Positions 42,369 to 52,302 of a stretch of DNA of 64,000 bases are shown one piece after another. Under the pieces are notes generated by a model, which saw nothing but the letters and a program-made list of their open reading frames with translations, searched no databases and had not been told where the DNA came from. Every line of letters begins with the position of its first letter. The first letter of the stretch is position 1. Source of the stretch: Phymatolithon calcareum (lineage: Eukaryota; Rhodophyta; Florideophyceae; Hapalidiales); assembly GCA_977006965.1 (NCBI GenBank), contig OZ345352.1, forward strand, positions 4,154,001-4,218,000, given 5' to 3'. The position numbers and the translations under genes are program-made.

Positions 42369-45300
42369 TTATGGTAAGCGTCTAGAGCTGTTTTGCAACA
42401 GCATCTCATTGTTCAGAAATTTGAGTACGGCTAGGGGTCTCTCACGGCATACATCTTCTACAGTCTTTTTTCCCACTCGGCCAATATATTTTCGTCGTGA
42501 GGCGGAACGTCCACCACATCGTAGGATTAGGTGTTCGGTAGTTTCCTTGGAACCAGAATTACAGGCATTGCACACTGGATCGTACGGAATTACTTCCATA
42601 TTGCATCCGTGGTGAAAAGTGGCAACCACTGGGGTGCAGTCTCCAATCAGCTGGTGCAGCATCACCTCTGCTCGTCTATGCGATATGGGAAGGTCTTCTG
42701 TAAGGGTTGGAACGACGACTGGATCGAACTTGGAAGGCGGCCTGATGATGGATCTTGCTGCTTCGAGTGTCAGAGGAACTTTCTGGTGGTCCAGAAGGTT
42801 AGATTCGTAGATACCCTTGCGAGCTAATTCGTCGGCAGCATCATTTCTTGGAATTCCACAGTGACTAGGAATCCAAATGCCTTCGACAAAGATACCCTTG
42901 GACATCAGCTGCTCCATAAGGCCCCAAAGTTTCCGTACCATCTCCCCGTATCCCCTCGGTTCACCGTCAATAGCATCGATAGCGCTCCTACTGTCAGTGA
43001 ACCACCGTATAGTGCTGCCAGGTGCGAATGGGATCTTCAACACTTCTTGGAACGCATGGGCAGCGGCAAAGACCTCGGCGTCATATGAAGATCCAACAGC
43101 TCCTGCCGTCAGCGCCAATTCCTTCACCATTTCGTTTCCGTTCATCAGCAAAATCCCTGCGCCGCCGACATTAGCAGGTATGGTTCTATACATGTCTAGC
43201 ATATCGCCATCCTCATCACAAAGAACCGCATGCTGTTTGGAAACGGTTGGAGTGGAGGCATACGCATGTTTGTCACCGTCGTCGTAGAAAAGGAGAATAT
43301 CCGGTGGTTTCCCGTGTCGAGTCGAAAACTTCGCCACCGCCGGGCTGTCTTGGTGGTGCAATACGTCGAATTTCTTCAGCGTCGCGGTGTACCAGCCTTC
43401 ATCCCAGTTCACCGAGACTCGTTCGTCATTTTGAAACTCGCAGATGAACTCGATGGGTATTTCTCCAACGCTGCCATCTGTCCATAGTTCAATGGCCGCT
43501 GGTTGTATGACTTCCCGCTCGAGTATCAGAGCCTCTGCGGCTAGTTTCTTTTCCTTTTCCCCATCCTTTGCTGACACAGGGGTAAGAAAACTGCAATATT
43601 TGTTCTTCGAACGGTTCTTCCCAATTGGTGGATGGAATTTATTTCGCGGGACCGCAAGAATTCCCTTTTCAGCGAGCTGTTGGGTACTAGTCTCGCGCCA
43701 TGATCGCACTTGACTCTTCGGTTTCGCCACACGAGTGTTCATTGCACCTGTAACTGGGGTGTCCGGCAACAATCTTATCGCTTTTTCCATCACCATGGTA
43801 GCCTCCAGTTCTCCAAAATCATGCAGTGCCTTCATGCCAGTAAGCAGACGAAGTTTCGAAATCTTTGTGGCTTTCAAGCAACCGGTAGAGACTCGAGCCG
43901 CTTCGTTTCTCGCAACTTCCACTTGCTTGATGTGGGTGTCAGCCCCGTGTACCGCGTAGGCCGAGGCTCCGTATAGCGCTACTGGTTCACAGTAGCTTTT
44001 TCGGAATGACTGCATCGCATGTGACTCAGCTCCCCAAGTAGTTCCACTGAGAGCACGCATGAACCGAGTCTTTGATTTGAGCTTTCTTCCGGTTTCCGAG
44101 CAGTGTTTCTTGAAGCTAAGTCGCTGATCAAAATGGACTCCAAGAAATTTGTAGTCCGCCACCGCCTCGATCACTGCTCCCGAGATGCTGACCATTCCGC
44201 CGATCCGATGAATCGGAGGCTTGCCACCTCGGGCGAATCCTAGGACCTTGCATTTGCGAGCATTGACTGTTATGCGCAATCCTTTGCAATGCTGTGCAAG
44301 AATATGAGCAGCTTGGTTGAGTTTGTCAATGACGTCATCCCAGTTTTTTCCGACTGCGTGGAAACTGGTGTCATCAGCAAAGCTGAATTGAACCAGACCG
44401 TCAAGATTGACATCCAAGTCAGAAATGTACAAGTTCCAAAGACCTGGGGATAGCGAGCTTCCTTGGGGAAGGCCGCAACCAAGAACTCGAGATTTAGAGG
44501 TAGCATTGTTCCTCAACCCTCTAGCTCTCCTGTCCGATAGATAGGAATGAAGCCAGCAGAGTAAATTTGGGTCACACTGGAGGTCCGACAGTTTTGCGAG
44601 CAGCTTAGGAATTACCACACGATCGTATGCGGCGCTGAAATCTATAAACAGCGCTGCGCATTTTTGATGCCTTGCAAAGGCGTCAGCGGTACGTTGTGCC
44701 ATTGCCGCTATGTGTTCCTGCGTACCGCGATGTCGTCGGAATCCAGCTTGACTCGACGGTAGCTTCGACTCTGTCCACGCCCAGAATCTTAATCCGACCA
44801 GTCGCTCCGCGACTCGATTAATGATAGAGGAAAGAGATATCGGTCGTAGAGTTGCTGGGTCGTTAGGCTTTGGGATGCCAATCAGGAGAGCCTCTCTCCA
44901 GGCGGCAGGGACACAACCCTCGCACCAGCTCCAGTTCACAAGCTCGAGGAGATGCTGAGTTGCCGTGGGAGATAAGTTGCGGAGAAATGAAACCTCCACC
45001 CCGTCGGGACCCGTTGCTGTTCGAGTTGGCATGGCCCTAATTGTAGCAGTGAGCTCACGCATGGAAAACTCAATTGTGCTGGACCGTTTCCAGTGCGCTT
45101 GGCGAACCGCGCTTATGTATTCCACTTTCAGACGAAGGTCCTCATTCTTGTTCCGATTCCGATTCTTTGCGACATAGTCCTTGACGATTTGAGCGGCGAT
45201 TGAGCGGTCTGATTTGCGACAGTCCGAGACAATTGTTGCCCCAGTCCGTCTCTTACCTTCGATGGCCGCCAGGAGCCGCCATCCTTTCTTGTCGGCATTG

Positions 45301-46514
45301 ATTGTGGAAACGTGATCCTTCCAACACTCTCGTTTAGCTGCCGCAATGACAATATCAGTGTTCTTCCGAACCTCAGCCAGTACGGAAAATGCCTCCGCTG
45401 TCGGGTTGCGAGCGTACTCTTCTGCCGCTTCCTTCCGTTCCTTAGCTGCTGTAGCAGCTGCGTCATTCCACCATATTTTTCCTCGCAGGTTTCCGCGCGG
45501 GATCGCATGCCGTGCGCCAGAAAGAATGGCCTGAACAAAACGGCGGTTCCCTTCGTCATCTGTCAATGCCGCGTCGGTGTGAGTTTGCAATACCTCGTCA
45601 ACTTTGACCGCGAATGCGTCCCAGTCCGCCTTTTTCAGAGACCAGCGAGCACGACCAAATCGTTTACGCGACTGTGTTAAAAGTTCGACGGTAGTCAAGC
45701 AAGGCAGGTGGTCACTGAACGTAGCGGGCAGAACCCTCCATTGGCATTCCATAGCAAACTCTGCTGGGCAAGCCGCGATGTCAACTGCGGATGGTCCGGT
45801 CGGTGTGAATAGTGTTGGAGTTCCGTCATTTAGGACGATTCGACCTGTGGTTTCCAAGTACTCCTCAAACTGCTTCGATGATGCAGGATCGTACCGATCT
45901 ACATCCCAAGGTCCGTGGATGTTGCAGTCACCGAAGATGAATGCGTCTAGCCGCATCGATTTCCAATCAAATCGCGTAGCGCAGTCTGGTGAAACGTAGA
46001 AGTGCGATATTGAAATGGACCGTTTTCCAGAATCTCCCACCCGTACCTCCAGTTCCGCCACTTCTGCCTTATAGCCCAGCTTCGTGCCTCGATTTGTTAC
46101 CGGTAGCCCAAGGCGCGCATAGGTAATTACGCCGCCACCACGAGCAGTTACTTCCTTCCTGTCTGCTCGATTGACCAGGCCGAATCCCGAGATTCGCGGT
46201 GCATCGTCGCCATGGCGAAGCCAAGTTTCAGAGAGGAGCAAGACGTCCGCTTTAGAGTCTCTTGCCAGCTTGGAAATCTGGGCAGCGTGCCCTTGTTTCC
46301 TTATTGACCGGCAATTGAGTTGGAGTATGCGCAACGGTCCTGGATTCGTCTCGACATCTCCACCGCGGAGGAGGGTAATGACGCTTGACGGTGACCACTT
46401 TACTTTTTGGCGGGAAGATGCCAATGTATGAGAAATCCAAACTCGATTCAAAATTTCCGAACAAAGTTCCGATGTGAGTTCCATTTTGTCCATGAGGTTG
46501 TTATTGAATCTCAT
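42369..46514 (-). CDS. LINE polyprotein: 2A-like, endonuclease, RT, RNase H with inserted module
   Basis: 1381 residues from an ATG near the element start. Residues 51-60 are GGDVETNPGP, a 2A-type ribosome-skipping motif that would release a 59-residue leader. The endonuclease follows at once (ILQLNCRSIRKQ, LLLSETWL, FIFGDCNIHGPWD, FSDHLPC; all catalytic positions present). RT: LFIDFSAAYDRVVIPKLL, GCGLPQGSSLSPGLWN, FSFADDTSFHA. RNase H: ELWTDGSVG, YDAEVFAA, WFTDSRSA, SHCGIPRNDAADELA, but 98 residues containing YDDGDKHAY are inserted after TDGSVG, between the first two strands. A CNAC..H..C motif (CNACNSGSKETTEHLILRC) closes the protein. Every core motif is intact, so it is potentially active. 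Confidence 0.95.
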   Translation of the reverse strand: MRFNNNLMDKMELTSELCSEILNRVWISHTLASSRQKVKWSPSSVITLLRGGDVETNPGPLRILQLNCRSIRKQGHAAQISKLARDSKADVLLLSETWLRHGDDAPRISGFGLVNRADRKEVTARGGGVITYARLGLPVTNRGTKLGYKAEVAELEVRVGDSGKRSISISHFYVSPDCATRFDWKSMRLDAFIFGDCNIHGPWDVDRYDPASSKQFEEYLETTGRIVLNDGTPTLFTPTGPSAVDIAACPAEFAMECQWRVLPATFSDHLPCLTTVELLTQSRKRFGRARWSLKKADWDAFAVKVDEVLQTHTDAALTDDEGNRRFVQAILSGARHAIPRGNLRGKIWWNDAAATAAKERKEAAEEYARNPTAEAFSVLAEVRKNTDIVIAAAKRECWKDHVSTINADKKGWRLLAAIEGKRRTGATIVSDCRKSDRSIAAQIVKDYVAKNRNRNKNEDLRLKVEYISAVRQAHWKRSSTIEFSMRELTATIRAMPTRTATGPDGVEVSFLRNLSPTATQHLLELVNWSWCEGCVPAAWREALLIGIPKPNDPATLRPISLSSIINRVAERLVGLRFWAWTESKLPSSQAGFRRHRGTQEHIAAMAQRTADAFARHQKCAALFIDFSAAYDRVVIPKLLAKLSDLQCDPNLLCWLHSYLSDRRARGLRNNATSKSRVLGCGLPQGSSLSPGLWNLYISDLDVNLDGLVQFSFADDTSFHAVGKNWDDVIDKLNQAAHILAQHCKGLRITVNARKCKVLGFARGGKPPIHRIGGMVSISGAVIEAVADYKFLGVHFDQRLSFKKHCSETGRKLKSKTRFMRALSGTTWGAESHAMQSFRKSYCEPVALYGASAYAVHGADTHIKQVEVARNEAARVSTGCLKATKISKLRLLTGMKALHDFGELEATMVMEKAIRLLPDTPVTGAMNTRVAKPKSQVRSWRETSTQQLAEKGILAVPRNKFHPPIGKNRSKNKYCSFLTPVSAKDGEKEKKLAAEALILEREVIQPAAIELWTDGSVGEIPIEFICEFQNDERVSVNWDEGWYTATLKKFDVLHHQDSPAVAKFSTRHGKPPDILLFYDDGDKHAYASTPTVSKQHAVLCDEDGDMLDMYRTIPANVGGAGILLMNGNEMVKELALTAGAVGSSYDAEVFAAAHAFQEVLKIPFAPGSTIRWFTDSRSAIDAIDGEPRGYGEMVRKLWGLMEQLMSKGIFVEGIWIPSHCGIPRNDAADELARKGIYESNLLDHQKVPLTLEAARSIIRPPSKFDPVVVPTLTEDLPISHRRAEVMLHQLIGDCTPVVATFHHGCNMEVIPYDPVCNACNSGSKETTEHLILRCGGRSASRRKYIGRVGKKTVEDVCRERPLAVLKFLNNEMLLQNSSRRLP
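43170..43463 (-). other. 98-codon Tudor-like insert in the RNase H domain
   Basis: Begins EIPIEFICEFQNDERVSVNW and ends LDMYRTIPAN; RNase H resumes VGGAGILLMNG. V.V.W..GWYTAT...DVL and YDDGD recall Tudor-like beta-barrel folds; the call is by pattern only. A diverged copy is at 240-373. Confidence 0.6.
46335..46364 (-). other. 2A-like ribosome-skipping motif
   Basis: Codons read G G D V E T N P G P; the D-x-E-x-N-P-G-P signature is complete. Skipping would fall between the last Gly and Pro, directly before the endonuclease. Confidence 0.85.
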
Positions 46515-46553
46515 AGTCCAGCCGCACTGCGTGGAAGCGGAACCCGTGCGACC

Positions 46554-47530
46554 TTCTCGATTTCAAGTTTCTCCTTCAGGAGTCGCGCAGCAAAATGTTC
46601 ACCCAGCTGTGTCCTCCTGATTCCCGGGAGTGTGATTTTGCAGAGCGTCCTCATTCGGTTTTGGAGGCGGCGTGCAAAGCGTCCTAGGATGACGGAGTAG
46701 AACAAACCTTCTGCCTAGTTGATTTGAACTTGGACGGATCTCGTCCACGGGGTGAGGTGCAAGGCGTTCTCTCACCGACATTGCACGAGGGTCTGGTAGA
46801 TAGTTATGCTCTTCATTGTGTGTAGTCTCTTGGCATTCATTCCGATATCTCGAAGACCCAGGATAATTTCCTACGCTGTTGAGAATCGTTTCAGCCTGTC
46901 GTGTTCGGTGACACCCATTTTGTCAACTGTCGTAACTAGGTATTCCATCCGTCTTGTTTCATGTTGTTCGGCCCCTGTTAGCTGGAATTTTCGCTTGAAT
47001 AAACCCGCGTAGATGAGTACTTCGGTTTTTCCCTTGTTCGTATTCCACGTCATACCGTTCTCCCTGGCCATCGCGTCGCTCTATCGAGGAGCCATTGCAT
47101 TCCGTCGGAGTTTATCGCTTGAAGTTGAACGTCTTCGGCAAACAGGATCGCGCGGTACTTTGACATAGGCCGAGGTGCTTTCTGGATCATCTCGGAAAAT
47201 ATGTCCATGAATATGTTATAGAGGCACGGACTTAGCGGGGAGCCCTGGGGGACTCCACGGTCGATCAGAAGCCATGTTTTCTCTTCGTCGCCCGCAGTAC
47301 AGACCCATGACGGTTTCAGAAGGTATTTGATCACCTCGGCGATATCCGGGGGTAGACATTTGTTGACTCAGCGCATAACGATGTTGCGCGGGACTCTGTC
47401 GTAAGCAGACGATAGGTCCAGGACAGCGACGAAGCGGTGACCTCTCCTCATTGTGCTAGTTGACCTCAGGATCGCAAGTTCAGTTCCCTTGCTCTTCGGA
47501 TAAAGTTAAATTGTACCGCCATAGAGGACC
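46554..47530 (-). pseudogene. LINE (family D) RT part, upstream of the intact LINE
   Basis: The minus frames: FVAVLDLSSAYDRVPRNIVM, GVPQGSPLSPCLYNIFMD, LFAEDVQLQ (an FADD changed to FAED), WNTNKGKTEVLIYAGLF, GLFYSVILGRFARR, LLKEKLEIEK. Joins to 42333 and below when the intact LINE is removed. Broken near 46720-46880. Confidence 0.8.
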
Positions 47531-47828
47531 TGTTTTCTGCAATGTTGAACAGCATCCATTCCTAACCAGCTTCTTTGGAAATACATCCACTAACACCACG
47601 ATGGCGGTGAAGCGCGCCACGGCGGTGATTTTGGCTAGCCATGGGTATGCCCGAGCCCCCCGATCTAGATCGTGAGACCTGTCGAGTTGCCCAGGGGATA
47701 AATATTTCGCCGCGAAAGGAAACTCCGACGGCGTCACAAAATGCATCAAAGAATAGGTCTTTGAAACAAAACAATTCCGCGCGAAAAACAATTGGACCTA
47801 GCAAGAAGCCGAAGGGAGCAGTTCACCA

Positions 47829-48461
47829 TTGGTCACACGCCTTCGCGCCAAGAGGGCGATGAACCCACCGGCATCTAATGCAGAGTCGGACAATGAGATC
47901 GAAATCGACACCTCGGATGAGGAAACCAGAGAAGAACTCGAGGAATTGCGTGAGATCGCCCGATACGCAAAGAGGGCACGGGAGCGAGCAAACGAGATTC
48001 CAGCTAGAGCTCGCGCTCCAGAAGAGATGGAGTACAGTGACGTTCCAAGAGAAGATGTGGAAGAATCCGAGTCGGGCACAGAAACCAGAGCACAACTCGA
48101 AGGTGAAACCCACGGATCCGAGCTCAAAGAGCGTTTTCTGAAAGTCAGGGAAAGAGTCAGGTGCAACAAATGTGACATAAACGGCCAGTTAAATCTCCAC
48201 GGAGGTGCAGGGAGCGAAGGTATCGCAACCATCTGCAAGGCGTGCAATTCCAGCACCCAAGGTAGAGTTATAGCTCTTGAAATTGAGATTGCAGAGCTGT
48301 CAATGGAGCGGAGCCCATCAGCTTCTCACGACAGAACGTGTACGGTCAATGATAACATAGGGAAGAAAATGGACGAGATCATGACAACACTGAGCGAAGT
48401 GTGCGAACGATTGACACTAGTGGAAGCACAAGTCAGAACAGTGCGCAGAAATAACGAATAG
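47829..48461 (+). CDS. LINE-A ORF1 protein, first part
   Basis: Open from about 47829; the first ATG is at 47859 (MNPPASNAESDNEIEIDTSD). A Glu-rich segment, then CNKC...C...ICKAC (two CxxC pairs, a zinc-binding pattern) near residues 115-140, then a C-terminal heptad-like helix (MDEIMTTLSEVCERLTLVEA). Such ORF1 proteins coat LINE RNA. A TAG at 48461 ends it; the same frame stays open from 48483 to 48740, so this may be a mutation in a longer ORF1. Confidence 0.6.
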   Translation: MVTRLRAKRAMNPPASNAESDNEIEIDTSDEETREELEELREIARYAKRARERANEIPARARAPEEMEYSDVPREDVEESESGTETRAQLEGETHGSELKERFLKVRERVRCNKCDINGQLNLHGGAGSEGIATICKACNSSTQGRVIALEIEIAELSMERSPSASHDRTCTVNDNIGKKMDEIMTTLSEVCERLTLVEAQVRTVRRNNE

Positions 48462-49081
48462 GAGCAGCTCGGAAGTCGGAATGTGAATTGGGATCAGGAA
48501 CGGGCAGCCCCTCCAATGGCCACTCTACCCCATACGACACAAGAGGAAGAGAATAATACAGGTGGTAATATTGTACTGACTACTCAAAAGGAACCAGAGC
48601 GGGCTCCGATGACTTCGCCGATGTTGTATGCTGCAGCCGAGGCCCTAGAGCGCCCGACTCCAGCGCACTTCGCGAGCCACATCAGTTCGCGGGTAATCAA
48701 GTTCTCAAGAGCAATTAGAGGCAATACACAGAACACCTGATCCAGTGAAGTAGTTCCACTCTACATCACAGGACTGGAAAGAATGGACGATGTCGAACTG
48801 TACAATGAGATGACCCAAATGCTTCCTGCAGGGGCAGTCCTGGGACTCAGAGGGCAATCTCTTCAAGGACTTGGTGTCTAATAAGACACTAGTTTTAGGG
48901 GATGATCGTATACTCAAGAATCTACAGGATATAAGAAAGAGGATGAAGAATTGCGCAGGATACACGGCTGATTTCCGCACACGAAAGTGGTACAAAGACA
49001 ACCAGAAGAAGGCAGAAAAAGAAATACAAGCACTCGAGAGAAAAGCGCTTGCAGAGACACAGGCGGGCGTGCACAAGCAAT

Positions 49082-49215
49082 TTGAAAGCGAAGTTTTTTT
49101 TTGAATTTGGAATTCATTGAACGCCCTCAGTAACACTCATGAGACTGCAAGGGAGATGCGTTTCAGCAGCTACGTTGTAGCTTCGATCATATATTCAAAT
49201 ACTTGAAAGCGAAGT
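49082..49215. repeat. 13-bp target duplication (TTGAAAGCGAAGT)
   Basis: At 49082-49094 and 49203-49215. Confidence 0.85.
49095..49202 (-). mobile_element. 108-bp retroposed segment with an A tail
   Basis: In the minus sense it ends in a run of eight A and is bordered by the 13-bp duplication, so it was copied from RNA by LINE machinery. It matches no LINE end in the window and shows no tRNA boxes. The source RNA is unknown. Confidence 0.75.
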
Positions 49216-49536
49216 GAGATGTATGTCAGCATGCAGTGAATGTGCAGAATTTTCGAAAACCCTCACAAAAGTGCGCATACCGAAGAGCTCCGAGCTTGAT
49301 GCTGATAGCGACAATATTGCATCTGGTAACAACTCCGAATGGCCAAACCAAGCCCAAAATACCTTAAGCTCCCGCACCAAAAACAGAGAACAAAACATGA
49401 CCCCTGACGGGAGTACAACGAGTGAATCGACACCCAAAGATAGCGAGACAGAAGAGCAAGACCCCGAACACAGAACCACTAATAATTCCAACCCCATACC
49501 AGCATCGCACGTCGACGCTGAAGAAATTGTGGAATC

Positions 49537-50019
49537 ATGATCCTGCGAAACAGAATAGTATTTTCCACTTTTAACGTGGGCGGACCAGCAGAGACGCCCA
49601 AAATGGTTGACCAAATCATGGAAAAACACCATGTGCAAGTCCCTGGTCTGACGGAGACTTTTCAAAAAGAAGACACAGCGATCAGGGTGAATTTCGACCA
49701 AATTTGTTCTACCCTTCCGCAGGGCCCTCGAGAACGACCACGAGGAGGTGTAGCTTTAATTACTAAGGCCGGTACCCGAACCAAAGTACTGGGTAAGATG
49801 GCTACAAAAGCATTCCAGGTCGTGGTTGCAAATGTGATGGACATTGCGGTGTCGGTTGTCTACAAATCTCCTCTTGCGAGTCGATTAGAGTACGACAAGT
49901 GTTCGGAATTTATCCACAGGAATTGCAGAGGGAAGGCGGTAATCATGGGTGACACTAACGCAAGACATAGGCACTGGGACCGCAGAGGAAACTGGAGAGG
50001 GAACAAGATTGTTTTGTAG
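49537..50019 (+). pseudogene. LINE-A ORF2, endonuclease N-part
   Basis: RIVFSTFNVGG, GLTETFQKED, RPRGGVALITKAG, VVYKSPLASR and GDTNARHRHWDRRGNW are endonuclease blocks in order. A TAG at 50017 replaces a Trp of the other copy (IVSWAAKFNW at 9988). Several frame changes follow to 50600. Confidence 0.85.
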
Positions 50020-51351
50020 GCCGCAAAATTCAACTGGATAATAAGGACGAAAACAAGACCAACATTTGTCTCCAACCATGGCAAGAGCAACATCGATAAC
50101 TTCATGACGAAGTCCTTAGACGGAGAGATACCCGAACTGCTGTATGGCATGTGGGCGGGTGTCATATAACAGATTCCTGTAGCAATGGGGGTACTGAACT
50201 ACAGGATTGTAACCCCTCGAAGAAAGAAAGTTATCTCAAAAACTCCTAGGCGAAGCTTGACAAGAACAGCCAAGGCCAGAGAAGAAATGATAAAAGTGGG
50301 TACCGGGTATGATAGAGCAGCTGCGTTCCTGTACTGACAAACGGGAGTTGAACGACTGGTATAAAATTTTCTGGAAAAGCTGACGAAGCCGTGGACATCG
50401 TGTAAGCCGAGGCCCCCGAGATTTAAAAGTTTTTGGAACAAGGAGCTCGACAATCTGGCCTAGAAACGAATCCAGCATTTTAAGATGTACAGGAGAACAG
50501 GCCTCGAAAGTGGCAAAGAAGCTCTCCGAGAGGGGAAAATGCTGTTAAATAAGAATGTGAGAAAAAGCCAAATGCGGCTAATATGAGAGACATCTTGACG
50601 AGGTTGAGAAAATGAGGCCGAGTGAGGCTGTGAGCACCACAAGCAAGATCATGAAGTCAAAATCCCGGAGGAAAGGACCAAAAAAAGGTCTCGGAGGTCC
50701 TGTCCACCCGAGCAAATTCTCAGCATTCGTCTCAAGTCTGTGTAAGGCGGAAGAAGACTGGAATCTGCCGTTGCGTACTTTTGCACTCAATAGGGCAATG
50801 AAGCGACACTTCGCAAGAGCATTCAACAAAACACCGAAGGGGAAGGCGGTAGATCGTGACAGAATTGCGGTCGAAATGTTGCACGCGAACATAGAAGCGG
50901 CGCTCGAAATAATGCTAGCATTATGGGAAACATGCGGGAGACTCAAATGTCTTGCTCGGGCATGGCGCCAAGCAACTCTGATTCCCTTATACAAGAAAGG
51001 CCCAGCTCATGTCGCAGCAAACTACAGGCTCATATCTCTTGTAAGTCAAGCCAGGAAAATCATTGCCTCAGCTCTAGATGCATACATACGCGAGAACTAC
51101 CGCTTCAATAGGGTTCAGCTGGGTTTTCCGAAAGAAAGAAGCACATATCTCGCTATAATCCGCGCAAAAAGTACAATGAAAAAGGGTCATCCGTTCATGG
51201 CAGTTCTCGACCTATCCGCGGCATACGATAGTGTGCCAAGGGATATCGTCATGAAGAGGCTGACGGAGAAACTTCCTGAAGAGATAACAAGGATGGTTAC
51301 GTACCTGTTAAAACCGTCCTGGGTCACATCAGGTGGAGACGAGACAGAAAC
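50020..51351 (+). pseudogene. LINE-A ORF2, linker and RT first half
   Basis: From 50612 a clean frame: SEAVSTTSKIMKSKSRRKG, LALWETCGRLKCLARAWR, VLDLSAAYDSVPRDIVM, up to GDETETW, where the solo LTR interrupts. Upstream of 50600 the frame is broken several times. Confidence 0.85.
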
Positions 51352-52302
51352 TTGGTTGTCGCGCCCGTGTTATGTCGCTGTCCCAAGGCGGTCGCTTTTT
51401 CCTCTCGCGACTGTACGCCGCACAACTTAGATCGCGATAGTCATTCTGCTAGTGGTAGGTGATCTAATGGGCCATACGGGCACGTGTCTCTCGTGTGTCT
51501 ATGCGCTGCATCGCTGTCTTTTGCGTAAGTTGTAGCATATAAGCTAGTTTGTTCCTTCCGCTGAGTAAAGGAAGGTGGGGGGGTTCTGGATTTCGGCTCG
51601 ATTGCTTGGATCAAGCACGCGCAATGTTCGCCTGACAGTCCCTTCGACCACGCGGAGTCGGAGCTCTTCACAACCTTCTTGGACGCAACCGTCGTCATGC
51701 AAGCCAGGACGGAGAAAACTGCGCTCAAGTTCCCTTTTCTCTTTTCCGTGCGTCTGTACTAAGGTTGACGGCCAAGCCATGGTCGCCGCCTGAAGACGAC
51801 GTCGTCCCGGCCCGTCTTTTACTTCTTCCCTTCTTTTGTTCGTCTTGTCGTAAGTGGCGCAGTGTCGTCCGTTCGGCTACCCTCATCTTATTTGTTCGTC
51901 ATGTCCTAAGAGGCGCAGTGTCGTCCGTTCGTCTATCACAGAGCTCATCTTTCCCCATTCGCGAAGGCTCGCGATCGTGTTCGTTCCGCTCGACCGCTGG
52001 AGTTCCCGCAAGGCTACCGCGCTTATCCTCAACAACTGGCTCGTTGAGCTTCCGAAGCCCAGTACGGCGCAGCCTCGCGCCCGTGTCTGATCACCACGCC
52101 CGCTTGTGTTCTCGCAAAGCCATGGAGTGCTCCGATGCTGATCCACACGCTTACTCTGCCTGTTTGTCCTGGAGGATTTGGTTGCTTGTCTTTCTTTCCT
52201 CCTCTTTTGTCTTGTCTCTCCCGCTCTTTTCTTCTCTCTCCTCTCTTGGGCTTTTCTCTCCCATGTGGCGTCGGGTTCTTTAGAGCCTGGCGCTACAGTG
52301 GT
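51352..52302. repeat. 5-bp target duplication (TTGGT / GTGGT) of the solo LTR
   Basis: TTGGT at 51352-51356, GTGGT at 52298-52302; the other LINE-A copy reads CGTGG here, so one copy has mutated. Confidence 0.6.
51357..52297. repeat. Probable solo LTR, 941 bp, of an unrelated LTR family
   Basis: TGTCGCGCC at one end and GGCGCTACA at the other (TG...CA with a short inverted end), inserted exactly between GDETETW and CIIDRG of the RT. Pyrimidine-rich, no credible ORF, an AGCATATAAGC box near 51533. Length and 5-bp duplication separate it from the 4-bp Ty3 family; strand unknown. Confidence 0.65.

Larger units (their letters stand above)
42334..46553 (-). mobile_element. Full-length LINE with one long ORF (2A-like, EN, RT, RNase H)
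   Basis: 4220 bp with an 11-bp duplication. The 5' untranslated part is about 39 bases, the 3' part about 35, ending CAATAAAGAAGAAAGAA. No stop or frame change in the ORF. The layout (one ORF, endonuclease, RT, RNase H, C-terminal Cys/His motif) is that of the I/ingi-like side of LINEs. Two diverged relatives are in the window (1797-2102, 26286-26335). Confidence 0.95.
42323..46564. repeat. 11-bp target duplication of the intact LINE
   Basis: TTCTCGATTTC at 42323-42333 and 46554-46564. It lies within family D coding (EIEK), so the interrupted gene can be followed on both sides. Confidence 0.9.
48462..49540 (+). pseudogene. LINE-A ORF1, remaining part, frameshifted and split
   Basis: Open pieces at 48483-48740, 48871-49094 and 49203-49540. 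The last two join in frame when the 108-bp insert is removed (QFESEVRCMSACSEC). The end overlaps the ORF2 ATG by four bases (ATGA at 49537), suggesting that ORF2 is reached by termination-reinitiation. Confidence 0.6.

Noticed and set aside
42369-46514. Captured viral segment because of the 2A motif
   Set aside because: Everything downstream is a standard LINE endonuclease-RT-RNase H; 2A motifs are known in LINEs.
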